From NCBI GenBank assembly GCA_013396525.1, contig VWYX01000215.1:843512-907511 (forward strand): a stretch of DNA of 64,000 nt, in the 5' to 3' direction. Source of the DNA: Chaetorhynchus papuensis (taxonomy: Eukaryota > Chordata > Aves > Passeriformes > Rhipiduridae). The notes under the pieces were generated by a model. That model searched no databases, was not told the origin of the DNA, and saw only the letters and a program-made list of their open reading frames with translations. The position numbers and the translations under genes were made by a program. Shown piece by piece: positions 12,401 to 23,599 of the stretch (the first letter of the stretch is position 1; each line of letters starts with the position of its first letter).

Positions 12401-13439
12401 TTTCCATTTTGTCTCTATAACCTTTGTGAGGTCCCCCACTGAGATCTTGTGAGTGATACAAAGCCCTTGTCTTAGCAAGACCACGAGGGAAAAAGTCTGA
12501 TCCATGCAAACCCCAAGTCCTGCTATCACTAAAACACAAATGAGAATTTTTCAAAGAAAATCTGAAGTTGCACTATCTCTACCCACAGTTGCTTTTTCAG
12601 GTCCTAGCTGGTAAATCCTTTCCTCTGCAATTATAGCCCAAGCATGATGCAGTGCTTTGTCAAAGGCCATTGACACACCACTTCTAAAATAGCCACTGAA
12701 TGAAATATTTTCTGTATTAAGAACATACCTAGTCCTGCTCGAAGTTTTACTGTTTGCACTTCAGTTTCTTAACTCTGTAGGACACCTGAAATTCTAATGA
12801 AAACCTGTGTCATCCAGAGTTATTATGCTGAAATTCGAGTTCAGGAGTCAAAGCAAAAATTGAGAACAATTTCTAACTATTAAAGTTTGGTTTCTGATGC
12901 TTACCACATTCAAACTGTTTCTGTTGAAGTTGACAGTAATTCTGCTGCCACTGTTACGCAGAACTTCCTACTTTACTTGGTAGCCACTGTAAGAACTTGG
13001 TTGTCACCATACACGCCCAAACTCAAGACCTGCAATTTACTGGGCCAGTGTTAACACATTGTTTTCAGTATGGGGAAAAAAAAATCCACCAGCTGTTCCT
13101 GTCTGATTTTGTTTGTTACACTAATACTCGACACAAAAATGTAAATATATTGCATTTTTCATTCCTCTCCCTAAAGAAATACTGTAAAACAACCCCCATT
13201 GGACATGAGGAAAATGGTTTGCTTGTGAAGAACAATTTGCATTTACCAAGTTTCTAACCATGATATTTCAATCAGCAGGAAGGAGCACATGAACTTTATA
13301 TCACTGAAGGCAGAGGGTAGTGAATGGGATGGAGAATGAGAGCAAGGACTCTGGCACTGCTGTTTCACTTGATGCCTTAGGTTTTAACTTTTATATTTTA
13401 CAAATCCTGCACTGCTTAGTGTGTAACTCTGAAGTTTAT
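9431..13439. other. Intergenic, CX3CR1 to ERVK-like LTR
   Basis: No gene, RNA gene or confident repeat seen. In particular no third chemokine receptor frame, intact or broken (no DRYLAIV- or NPxIY-like coding), is present between CX3CR1 and CCR4, so CCR8 is absent from this interval. Confidence 0.5.
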
Positions 13440-13801
13440 TGTAGCCTGTTCACTTCTGCCTTCTCATGCTGGGTAGTCATAACAAAGCCTCTCTGGGCCT
13501 GCTCTTCAAGGACACCCAGACCGTCCTAGGCCCAAAAAATATAAACGAAAGAGCCTCTAAGTGGGGCAAGCTGAGGGGAATTACATCATTAACTGAAGCT
13601 TTAATTGGAGAATTAACCCTGGTATGCAAATGAACCAAACCTATAAAAGCATGAAGAACTCGTGACCTGTTGTCCACCTTGGGGTCCATCTTGGCAGCAG
13701 CCTCTGGCTCCTCAGGGTGTACCTCTGAAGGCCTTTCAAATAAATACCTACCTTTATTCCCTTATTCCTGACTAGTCTCTGTTTTTAGGAGATGTTATCC
13801 A
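13440..13801 (+). mobile_element. ERVK-like avian LTR (probably solo)
   Basis: The unit begins TGTAGCC and ends near '...gttatcca'. It carries an octamer ATGCAAAT (13624-13631), a TATA box TATAAAA (13642-13648) and an AATAAA (13739-13744) about 97 bases after the TATA, followed by a T-rich 'ctagtctctgttttt'. This is the U3-R-U5 order of a retroviral LTR. The stretch 'gtgacctgttgtccacctt' and what follows match my memory of avian ERVK LTRs. No internal viral genes follow, so it is probably a solo LTR. I found no clear target-site duplication, so both ends are approximate. Confidence 0.7.
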
Positions 13802-14450
13802 CTTTCCACCTGCAGCTATCACTGGAACAGTCTGTTTCCCACCCCACTCATGTTAAGTCTCTGATAAATTGCATGCATTTGTCACTGCCCCATATCCAGC
13901 TGCAGCACAGCACTCCCACAACACATAGGTCCAATACGCCAGGATAATGCAGGCAGCTGACAAGCGGTATTTCTCCCATGAGGAGTTCGCGTTTAGCCCA
14001 TAAATTTGCTACAATAAAATTAAAGCCAGCGGCACCGAGAGGCAAAGAAATGGCAGCAGAGGTTGCAGGGCGCGTTGGAGGGCAGCGACAAAGCTGAGGC
14101 AGCAGAGAGGCGGCGGCTCCACGCACCTCTGACGAGACAGTTCCCCCTGGTGTCAGACACGAGCTACTGTTCCCATGTGGAATCTTCCTGTGCCCCGGAC
14201 CGGGACGATTCCTCACAGATAAGAGCTCCTTGAAACCCTGAGCTGCAGCTTCAATTATTTTTCCAGTCTCCGACCAGGTAGGAGCAAACCAGAAGGAAAT
14301 GGTAGATCTGAAAGGCACCTGGAGCAGGTTGTTGAACCACCTTTGTCCACGGCCCTTCGCCGCCCACTTTGCCCCAGGCAATTGCTGAGCAACAGAGATC
14401 CCAGTTTGGCGTAGATGGAGCACAAAGCAAAGGGGAGCATTTCCCGCTGG
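13802..14450. other. CpG-richer patch, function unknown
   Basis: Around 13,980-14,430 CpG dinucleotides are clearly more frequent than in the flanks (for example 'gcagggcgcgttgg', 'gaggcggcggctcc', 'ccccggaccgggacg'). It contains a 191-codon open frame on the minus strand (14423-13848) with no recognisable domain. A good donor-like CAG|GTAGGAG lies at 14277/14278 on the plus strand. It could be a promoter, a non-coding exon or an unrecognised repeat. I do not call a gene. Confidence 0.35.
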
Positions 14451-17400
14451 AAGGGCCTCAAGCAGCAGGGCTGATGACCTAAACCCAGCCAGGGATGGGG
14501 AACTGGTTAAGTGTGCACAGGAATTGCCTTCTCAGCACTTCCTAGGAAGGAAGGCCTCCTGGTACAGATGAAGGACCTTCACCTCACATCTTCTTTGCCC
14601 TGGAAGGAAGGTGTCTGAGGAGGCTCAAAGCTGGATTTGCCTGGTTTTTGAATATCAGTATTAAAGCTGACTAAAATTTGCCAGGGCATAACCCCCAAGT
14701 GGCTTCAGAGCCCCTTTGCAATGAATCTTTTCTTTATCGTAGTCCCTCTCCTCCTTGGAGTCCTGTCTTAGAAAATAGGTATCCTCATACTGTGATCAGC
14801 TTCTTGTTTTTGTTGTTGTCTTTCCCCAAGGGAGCCCTCATTTGAATCATTAAGGCTCACCCTCATTGGGTCTCTTGTTCTTTTTCTTGGTCCTGTTGCT
14901 GAGCCTTGCTCTCCAGATCCTCCTGGTAGTTGGGGTTTCAGGAGGCTGCAGTGAAGGGATGGACCAGTTATCATAAAAACAACACAGAATGCACGGGCCA
15001 GGGTTTATAGATCGAGTCAGATTCAGAAGGGGCAATGGTAGACAGTAGCATACATCTTTTTGCACAAGGCTAACAGCACCTGGAGGCAAGTATTTCCAGA
15101 GTCACCACACCCTCTCATTATCCCTGTAATCACCCTTGCTCGAGCAGGACCCTCTGCCCTAAGCTCGCTCCTTCGGTTCCTTCTGCCCATCTTTAGCGTC
15201 AATCCTTTCTTTGCATTTCCACCAGAAGGTGGCATTATTAAGCACTATTAGACTTGAAAGTCATTCACGGTTAAAGCAGGGCAAGTGGAGTCACCGATTA
15301 AAAAATACAGAGCGTAAAAAATATATTTATGAAAAGTAAGAAAAAATTAGTCACTACTAATTAGTCACTACATTCTGCTCATGGAAGAAACATCAATTTC
15401 TCAGAGGTTTTATTTATTTGCTTGTGAGCAAATGTAAGTCTGTGGATGTAAAATTAACTACAGACCAGCAGTTTCACCAACAATTCACAAAACACATCAG
15501 AATATCCTGTGAATCACAGAGATGACAGAGATGCTCCAAAGAAGACCTTTTATTGTGCCTGTCCTGAGTGGTTTCCCCTGCTACCAGAAGTGAACTGAAT
15601 ATTATATAAGTTGGCTGCAGAGATTGTCATGAAAAGGCCTTGCAGTGAAAGAGATCTTTCATGCGGTAGCAGAGTGCCTGGGTATTAGCAAACATGGAAA
15701 GATTAGTAACCAGTAAGAGCAAGTTCTTTTTCACTCTTGATCCTCTGCAAATACTTTAGTTTTTCTAACTAGCTTTCTTTATATTACATCTGCCATGGGA
15801 GGAAAAGTCAGGAGTGACTGCGAAGAGGTTTGTTGGTAGATAATTAGGATAAGGCTTTAATAAGTATTTAATAAGCTTTAAAAGCATTTAATAAGCTTTT
15901 AAAGGCTACCAGCAACACAAAGCACACAGAATCCAAAGCCTTTACGCCACATTGTCATAATTTCTCTGCATCAAAACTCATCACAATAAACATCAAAAAA
16001 AGTGGCCTGAGAACACCTCTGCTATTCACCACTGCCTTGTCTTTTTTTTGTCTTCAGAAAAAACAGCCTTTAAGAGGACCTCATAGTGATGACTGGGAGA
16101 TGGCTGGGACATTTAGAAAAAAAAATTAAAACTCAGGTATCAACTGCTCCTCAGAGTGGAAACAGCCCAAATTTCTCACCTACCTGTAAAAACAGCTTGG
16201 TAACATTTAACAGATCATTGAACATGACAAGGAAAGATCCCTGCTGTGCCATTTCACATTTCAGAAGGATAAAACTCATGTTTTTTGCATTAGTGATTTT
16301 TATTTTCAGTAAAATTAGGCATGTAAAATGACTGTTTCTGTCATGTTTGAGGTGAGAAGTTTCAGTTCTTTTTTTCATGAGGAGTTCTGTCCATAGCAGT
16401 TTTGCAAGCACAGCATGTGGAAAGAAAAGAAATTAGGCTGAGGGAAAAGATGACTGACACCATTCACAGAATCACCAGTGGATACAAACAGTAGAATGCA
16501 CAGGGTCCACTGGTCCACTGAAATAAAAAAAGATGAGGGGAATTGCAGCTTAGCGTTGAGCAAGGAAAAGATGTTTTTGGCTTAAATCATTTCCTTGTCG
16601 GCATGAACAGCTATCTTAACCGAAGGGACTTCATGCTTTCAAAAAGATTGAATAAATGATGAGTGAATCACCTGAGAAACAGTGTACACAGTGGTTGTCT
16701 CTAAAATTGGGAAATTACTCACTTCCTTTCTTAAATTCTCTCTCAGAATGCTGCAGTTTTAGTCATGTACAGGAAATTTGGAATGCTTTAAAAATTACAA
16801 AGAAAGGAACTGCATAATGAACTGGTAGGACAAACTTTGCTAACAAGGAAGTACAGGAGCCACAGATGTGCAGACTGCGATCCAAATTCACCTGAATTGC
16901 AAAAGAAGAACCACACATGGCCTGACCATGAAGGCCAACTCATGAAGGAGTTGGCCACCTGATGGAGAGCATGGTTTGATGAGAAAGGTAAATGTTTGTC
17001 CATCTGTGGCAGCGTGGATCCCACGCCAATCCACACAATCAATCAAAACACTGATTCTTGCAATCAGTGGTCCCTTTTTATTTACTGTCGTCTGCTTCTC
17101 TCCTGGGCCAGCCTCTTCCAGATGAGGACCTGTCTGAATCGTCTGTCCCTGGCCAGCACTGAGATCAGACAGAATGGCTGGTGCATGGCCATACCCGTGG
17201 TAAGTATCTTACAGCCTCGTTAGTGGGTTAGGTAAATGTTTATCTCCTGTCCTTCCCTGGGCAAGAGTCCTATGCCTCCTGTAAAATGGAAAATTAATCA
17301 TAAGACCTTCCACAAAAGATGGGAGGGGCTGAAATAATCTTTTGGTGAAAAGCAAAGTTTTTTATGATGTAGGTTGTTCTGCATTTTGCTTTTATTAGGT

Positions 17401-20074
17401 TCCTTCCTGTTCTATTTAATGCCCCACACACACAAAACATCCCATATAAAAGGTTAATCTCCTTCCAGTCAGGCAAATCAGGTTTGGTCCACCCCGTGCA
17501 CTCGTGATATATTTGGTCAGTGCCACATATCCTGATATCATTTATTAAAGAGGTAAGATGATTTATTTTCTTCTTTGCTTCCCCTGCAGAACCATTAGTT
17601 TTACAGCAACATCACTGAGAACCTTTCCCTCTTTCCCCTTAATCTTGCCATCTCTGGCAATTCTCCTTTTCTTAGTCTCTGCCAGGTTCTCCAAGAAGCA
17701 GCTGAAAAAGACAGGTTGCCATGTTAGAAGGGGACCCCAGAGCTCCCCTACTGCAGACTATAGTTATACTCAGTCCCTTCCACTCTTCTTTCTCTCCAAG
17801 CAATTGCAGGACCTGCACTCACAACACCTTCCCTCTATTTTCTGCATTGTCCCATTTGCCCTTTTTTTTTTTTCCTGTTTTCGTGGCAGTTTTCCTTGCA
17901 TGCTCTCCCAGGGATCCTGTTCATTGGTAAAACATCAGAAGGTATTTCAGGATTCATTCCCATCCTCTTGATTTTCACGAACTGGCACATATACTTTTTA
18001 ATCTTTATTTTCTGGAGTTCACATATCACAAGTTTTCAGAATCTGTAGCCCCAAACTTTTTTCTCTTTTTGTGGCTGAGCATTCCTCTTCCTGCAGAAAC
18101 ACTTTTGCTCAGCCTCCTTACAAAGACAGACCTTCCCATTTGGTGATTCAGCATGAAGTGCATTGCTATTATGGCAGGTGCATTTGCTACTTGAAAGCCT
18201 TCCAAAGAAGGACTGGGAAAAAGGCACTGTGCCAGGTAGGTGCTTTCTTCAGGCCAGTGCCATATGGGTAATACTAAACTGGAATTCATATGGCTGCAGA
18301 CTTTTTCCCTGCTCACAGTATGACTGAAAGATCAGAAGCTTATCTGAAGTGTGGACTATGTGCTTAGGGCAGGTCTCGAAATGTTGCTGATGATGGTCAA
18401 CACATCTCTCAAAATGTTGCTGCTGATAGGAAATCATTCCTTAGCCGAACAGGGTTCTTACAGGGTCAAAGAGATATAATATCTGGATTCAGTTCTATTC
18501 ACCTCTTCATCTGGAAATCAAGAAAAATCACCACTGATGAAATTCAAAGAAGATACCTCATTCAATAGAGCTGACGATAATGAGTGGGACAAGATAAGCA
18601 TGCAGATGCATGGTGGTTTATTGAGGAGAAAAAAATTACTGCCAGAACTAAGAAACATCAATGCCTAAGAGAGCATTGTCAAGAGCAAGAGGTGTTTTTT
18701 CCTGAAAAGCATGTACTTAAAGAAAGATTTTCTGTCATTGTTATTGTGGGTGAAAAGCTGAACTTGTGGGCCTAGTGCAACATGTCAAAGAAGAGATTAA
18801 TGGGGCCCTTACACAGACAAAAGAACATCAAGAGGAACAGCTTCTAGTTTCTGTGAGCAGACCTGATGAAACAGGTATGACAGTGTTGTCTGCTTACCTG
18901 ATGTCCACATTCTTTCAGGAGTGCTAGTAAACTGAAGAGAAAATGCACATGATCTGCAGAGCAAGAACCTGCACTGGGGGAGCATCTCCCACAGACCGAT
19001 TAAAAAATTTCCACAGATGCATCTTGTGAAAGATGACTGACAAGGTCCTTCCCACGCAATTGTTTTATTCTGGCAAAACCTGAAACCAGTAGATCCCACA
19101 TCTCATGCTGTCTTCACATCAAGCTTTTCAGCCAAACATAAGTTATTATGCAGTGTAACAGTGTCAGAGGCTTATGAGACAGCAGCAAATAGTATAACTG
19201 AACAAAAACTATACCTGTGTCTGGAATAACACCAGAGAGCGAACAAGAAAACATATAATCTCTTGTGGACAGAGATGTCTGATTCTTCCTGCTCTCACTA
19301 CCATCTTCTGTAGATTTCTTGTTTCTGCTTCTTGTTCTGCTCTTCAGTTTCTCCTGATCATGAGAAAGCAGGCTTCCCTGTTGAGAAATGGCTTGTACTT
19401 CTGCTTGGCTGGCCTTTTTTGGGAAACAGAGGAGACCAGCACCTGCCAGCTGCCACCACAGCTGTTCTGCTGGCAGGACTCACAGCCATCCCACTTGACT
19501 AGCACATGATCTCTGTACTCTCTTCTCCCTTCTCAGGATCCCACAAAAGACAAATAAGGCCCACCTCACTCTCAAGTGAAATTCATAGAAGCTGTTGAGC
19601 TTCCTGATGTGACAGCCACGGTAATCCTCAGCACCACGCACACTCTGCATTAGACGACACACATCCTACTTCTTATGTGGTATTTTGACCACTGTCGCAT
19701 TTTTCACTGGGCAGTGGTAGGAGGCAGATTTGCTGCGTATAAAACCTGCGACGGAAAACATCAAGCAAAAAGGTATTGTGAGTTAACATGTCTTCATTTC
19801 TTCATTTCTTTTTTTAGTAAGGTAAGTAGGAGTTAGGAAGATCAAACAACAGTGATTAAAAGGAGCCTTCCCTACACTAAATCTCTACAGTTTTTTCTTC
19901 TACAGTTACATAGTGCAACTTGCAAAATTAGTTATCTGTCAGAGAAGGACTAGAAACACACTTCCCACACACCTACCAAGTGCCTGTCTCCTCTTTGCTC
20001 ACTACAGGTGATTCTTTGATTATTTTTTTCTGAGGTTAAGAAAAGAACAAGATTTCAGTTGAATGAGAGATGAG
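14451..20074. other. Intergenic, upstream of CCR4
   Basis: No supported gene. Small local repeats occur: 'attagtcactac' is repeated about 15 bases apart near 15.35 kb, a TTTAATAAG-type unit is repeated three times at about 15.85-15.91 kb, and 'aaatgttgctg' occurs twice near 18.38-18.42 kb. Short open frames have no similarity that I recognise. Confidence 0.45.
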
Positions 20075-20098
20075 TGACGTCTATGCTTAGTGACGTCA
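20075..20098 (+). promoter_or_regulatory. Paired CRE/ATF-type sites
   Basis: TGACGTC at 20075-20081 and the full palindrome TGACGTCA at 20091-20098, starting 16 bases apart. TGACGTCA is the consensus binding site of CREB/ATF bZIP factors. They lie 1.6 kb upstream of the CCR4 ATG and about 90 bases before a TATA-like TATAAG (20182), so they may belong to a CCR4 promoter. The binding is inferred. Confidence 0.45.
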
Positions 20099-20204
20099 GT
20101 TTTAATGATTGTTGGATGAGATGAAGCTGCTTTAACTCAGTAATCAGTCTTCCAGTGGAAACTGCTGGTTTTCTTAAACATTATAAGATGTGTTCAATTC
20201 TATT

Positions 20205-20447
20205 TCTGACTTAAAGGGACAGTCTCTGATGAGCACTGAGGAAAGAAGTACTTGTGATAAAATCGAAGGAGTTGAAGCTTCTGATAAGAGACACAGCTAC
20301 CTAGTGACATCTGCTTTTTGCAACTGGTGGATATTGCTGTGTGGGTAGCAACTCCCTGGCAGAGCTACCTGATGAGAAGCAAGTGATTCTGCACCCTTAC
20401 AGCAAAGAAGCTTCTTCACATCATCTGGGAAGAAAGGAGGAGAAAAG
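20205..20447 (+). other. CCR4: Candidate non-coding first exon of CCR4
   Basis: CCR4 in mammals has a short non-coding exon before its coding exon. Here a TATA-like TATAAG (20182-20187) is followed by about 240 bases ending in the donor-like AAAAG|GTAAAATT (cut after 20447). That donor would pair with the strong acceptor at 21711-21712 across a 1.26-kb intron. This is a hypothesis from signals only; the left end is a guess. Confidence 0.25.
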
Positions 20448-20953
20448 GTAAAATTCTTAAAATGCACTTGCTCCAACATTTGTGTACCATGTACACTCAT
20501 GATATGTGTGAATGTAATGCTTTTTCATTTACCTTTTATAGCTGCTCAGGTAATTTTTTTTTGGCAGTTTTTAAGAATTCTTGCATCATCAGAAGTGGGT
20601 GTATTCTGTGAGCATATGTTTTTAAGTATTCAAATATACTATGCTGAACCTAGATTAGATTCAGGTATCTGGGTGCAGTTGCTGCAAAGCTGTCATTTCT
20701 ACACCATTGGTGTCAAACAGTTTTGTCCTTGTGGCTTGTAAATCATATTAAATCCTCTCTGTGTAGAATGGAGCAGAACTGTAGGCTGGAAAGGTGTCAT
20801 GCTTGGGGTTACACACAGTAGGTCTCAGATTAATGATAATCTATTTTTGCTGTTATGTAGCAGCAACACACATGGCAAAGACAAGTAAAGCAATGAAACT
20901 CACTTCTCTTCTGCTTTCCATGCACAAAATAAAGACAAAGGGGAAGAACATAG

Positions 20954-21111
20954 CTCAGGCTCAGAGTTCTGGTACGTTAGGCTAAAAAACTGCCACTTGT
21001 GATGTGAGTAATACGCACAAGTAAGAACAGAACTCAGACTTGAATTTCTGGTATGTTAGCCTAAAGGAATGATGCTGTGATGTGAATAACACACAGACTC
21101 ATAAGTCAGTA
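20954..21111 (+). repeat. Imperfect tandem duplication, about 79-bp unit
   Basis: Unit A (20954-21032) and unit B (21033-21111) share ordered blocks: 'ctcag', 'tctggta[c/t]gttag[g/c]ctaaa' and 'tgatgtga[g/a]taa' at a constant 78-79 base offset. The copies are clearly diverged. They lie 0.6-0.8 kb before the CCR4 start codon. Confidence 0.6.
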
Positions 21112-21229
21112 GTATATTTGCCCCGTGTCCAGCTTACACCTCTTAAAACTCTATATCTGCCTGTTAGAAAAGAACATACATACGAAGATGAAAAATTCCT
21201 GGTGTTCATTTAGCCACTGAAAAAAGCAC

Positions 21230-21259
21230 TTACTGAAAGCTCATGGCAGCTTTCAGTAA
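21230..21259. repeat. Perfect 12-bp inverted repeat (hairpin)
   Basis: TTACTGAAAGCT (21230-21241) and its exact reverse complement AGCTTTCAGTAA (21248-21259) are separated by six bases. The structure lies about 470 bases upstream of the CCR4 ATG, inside the likely 5' intron or promoter. Confidence 0.8.
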
Positions 21260-21710
21260 ATGTAATTTCATAAGAAAAGTCTGATGCATGTTTGTCACTG
21301 TCTTATGGTGGGTAACACATGCCTGATGGGAAAGGTGGGTGAGTGAAATTCTGAACTGCTATGAGCAGTGGCTTTGCTTTTTACTCTGCCCTAGATGGGA
21401 CTTCTGTGATTTGACACCTGCGGCCCATGACTTTCATTCCTATTTGCTTTCCTCTCATCCATTTGAACATCCATTTGTGCTTGACATGCAAGCTGCACCA
21501 CAGTGCAAGGACTAAGCACATGCATGCTAAGGCTTAACCTTGTTCAAGTGTGCCCATGCATCCATCCCATAAAGCTTACATAATGCCTGAGAACCTGCAG
21601 CGAGCCGTGTGCTGAGCTGCGAGTCAGCCACACGTAATTCAGGTTTGTGGAGTACCACAACGGTCCTGTTGCACTGAAAGACACTGACATTTTTATATTC
21701 TTCTATTCTC

Positions 21711-21712
21711 AG
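21711..21712 (+). other. CCR4: Splice acceptor before CCR4 coding exon
   Basis: The tract 'tatattcttctattctcag' (21694-21712) is an excellent pyrimidine-rich acceptor ending 16 bases before the ATG, as expected for the intron between the non-coding and coding exons of CCR4. Confidence 0.65.
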
Positions 21713-21728
21713 AACTGGGGGAAAAAAC

Positions 21729-22805
21729 ATGAGTCCTTCAAGTACAGAGTCCCTTGAAGTCGAACTCTCAACCATTTACGACTATTACGATAATTATAAC
21801 GATGCTCCAAAACTGTGCAGTAAGGAAAGCGTCAGGAGGTTCGCAGCCTCCTTCCTACCTGTTCTGTATTCCCTGGTATTCCTGGTCGGGCTCGCTGGAA
21901 ACATTCTGGTCATCGTGGTCCTCTTCAAATACAAGAGGCTGAAGAGCATGACTGACGTGTACCTGCTGAACCTCGCTATCTCAGATTTGCTCTTCGTCTT
22001 ATCCTTGCCATTCTGGTCTTATTTCACACTAGACCAATGGGTTTTTGGAACTCCCTGGTGTAAAATCATTTCTTGGATCTACCTGGTTGGGTTTTACAGC
22101 GGGATATTTTTTATTATGCTTATGAGCATAGACAGATATCTGGCAATTGTTCGTGCAGTGTTTTCCTTGAAAGCAAGGACCACCTTCCATGCCTTCATTA
22201 CTAGCCTTGTTGTATGGCTAGTAGCTCTTTCAGCCTCAGTTCCCGAGCTTGTATTCAGAGAGTCTTTTAATGAACATAATTATACAACCTGCAAGCCGAG
22301 ATTTGCAGGCAATTTCACAACATGGAAGCTTTTTTCCACTTTGGAAATCAACATTTTAGGGCTCCTAATCCCTTTTATAATTATGACATTTTGCTACTCC
22401 ATGATCATTAAAACATTGGTTCACTGTAGGAATGACAAAAAGAATAAGGCTGTGAAGATGATTTTTGCTGTCATGATTGTGTTTTTCTTTTTTTGGACCC
22501 CCTATAACGTCGTTATTTTCTTACAACTGCTGGAATTTATGGGAGTCATTAGAGACTGTCAAGTGAGCAGGAGTCTGGACTATGCTTTCCAGGTAACTGA
22601 AATCCTCGGCCTTTTTCACTGTTGCCTCAATCCAGTCATCTACTTCTTCATGGGGGAAAAATTTAAGAAGTACCTGAAGATGCTCTTTAAGAACTGGCAG
22701 TTACCTGGGTATTTTTGCAAGTGGTGTGGAGTTCACATCACTTACCACACTGAATCTACCAGTTCATTCCACACACAGTCAACAGGAGACCAAGACGCTC
22801 TGTAA
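21729..22805 (+). CDS. CCR4: C-C chemokine receptor type 4
   Basis: Class A GPCR of 358 residues (human about 360); in mammals the receptor for CCL17 and CCL22 on Th2, regulatory and skin-homing T cells. Seven membrane segments are evident. DRYLAIV has D135-R136-Y137, NPVIY is at 301-305, and cysteine pairs are C111-C188 and C30-C277. E291 sits in TM7. The N-terminus has an acidic tyrosine cluster (Y17, Y19, Y20, Y23), likely sulfated. Sequons are N184 (NYT) and N195 (NFT). CCR4 rather than CCR8 is indicated by 'VLFKYKRLKSMTDVYLLNLA', 'WIYLVGFYSGIFF', 'TTWKLFSTLEINILGLLIP', 'RNDKKNKAVKMIFAV' and the tail '...HTQST-DQDAL'. Its position next to GLB1 agrees. The start ATG has A at -3 and closely follows a splice acceptor; the coding region is one exon. 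Confidence 0.94.
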   Translation: MSPSSTESLEVELSTIYDYYDNYNDAPKLCSKESVRRFAASFLPVLYSLVFLVGLAGNILVIVVLFKYKRLKSMTDVYLLNLAISDLLFVLSLPFWSYFTLDQWVFGTPWCKIISWIYLVGFYSGIFFIMLMSIDRYLAIVRAVFSLKARTTFHAFITSLVVWLVALSASVPELVFRESFNEHNYTTCKPRFAGNFTTWKLFSTLEINILGLLIPFIIMTFCYSMIIKTLVHCRNDKKNKAVKMIFAVMIVFFFFWTPYNVVIFLQLLEFMGVIRDCQVSRSLDYAFQVTEILGLFHCCLNPVIYFFMGEKFKKYLKMLFKNWQLPGYFCKWCGVHITYHTESTSSFHTQSTGDQDAL

Positions 22806-23560
22806 AGTGTTTCAGACCAGCCACTGAACTCAGCAGCAAGCAAACTGACAACAGCAGAAACTTTGAAAAGCAGGAACTTTGAAAAGCTAAGCAAATGCAG
22901 ATACATTTAACAATAAGCTAGTGCCGGATCGTTACTCACTTCAGCTTTATTTGTGCCTCTAGATTTTCTGAGTGTTATGACAGAAGGTGTCCCAAATGTG
23001 GAACATGGGAGACGGACACGCAAGGTTTCTCTGCTGTGATTACAAATCACTGCTCAGCTCTGTGCAAAGCACTGCACTGCGTGCCTTCTTTTTCACCAGC
23101 ATCAAGACATTGGCCTGCAGGGAGGGGCAGAAGTGAGACAGCAGCTTGTCATCAGCACGTGCACTTGGAAAACATATTCATGTATTCAAGAAGGATGTTT
23201 ATTAGCACATTTTTTTATTCCGCAGTTGATCTGGTAGGACTTGTTCACTTGTGACTCTTAGGTAGCTATCAGCAGTACCTGCTGCTGTTAAATGTTTCAT
23301 TTCAGGGGTGATGATATACCCTCTGTCATTAATAAAAAGGACAGCATATATTCTCTATGTGCACAAAGACACAAAGCAAAGCCATTACTTTGCGTTGTAG
23401 GTGCATTTTCTCTCAGGTTGACATATATGCCTGTATGTAGGTGTATATATAGGCATTTTCAATTACTTTATCACTGTAATTCAGGATAGCAATTCTGTAT
23501 TATAATTAACATAGAAAATGTTTTAAATATTTTTGAATAAAAGTGTTTTTAAAAAACTCA
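22806..23560 (+). other. CCR4: CCR4 3' UTR
   Basis: Non-coding AT-rich stretch after the stop. Possible poly(A) hexamers are AATAAA at 23331, 23536 and 23577. The 23536 copy is followed by 'gtgttttt' and later 'gcatgtgtg', so I take the main end to be near 23560, giving a UTR of about 750 nt. Confidence 0.5.
23536..23541 (+). promoter_or_regulatory. CCR4: Probable poly(A) signal of CCR4
   Basis: AATAAA with a T/GT-rich run just downstream. Other hexamers at 23331 and 23577 could be used instead or as well. Confidence 0.5.
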
Positions 23561-23599
23561 TTTTCCAGCATGTGTGAATAAATTTGAAGCATCTTGGTT

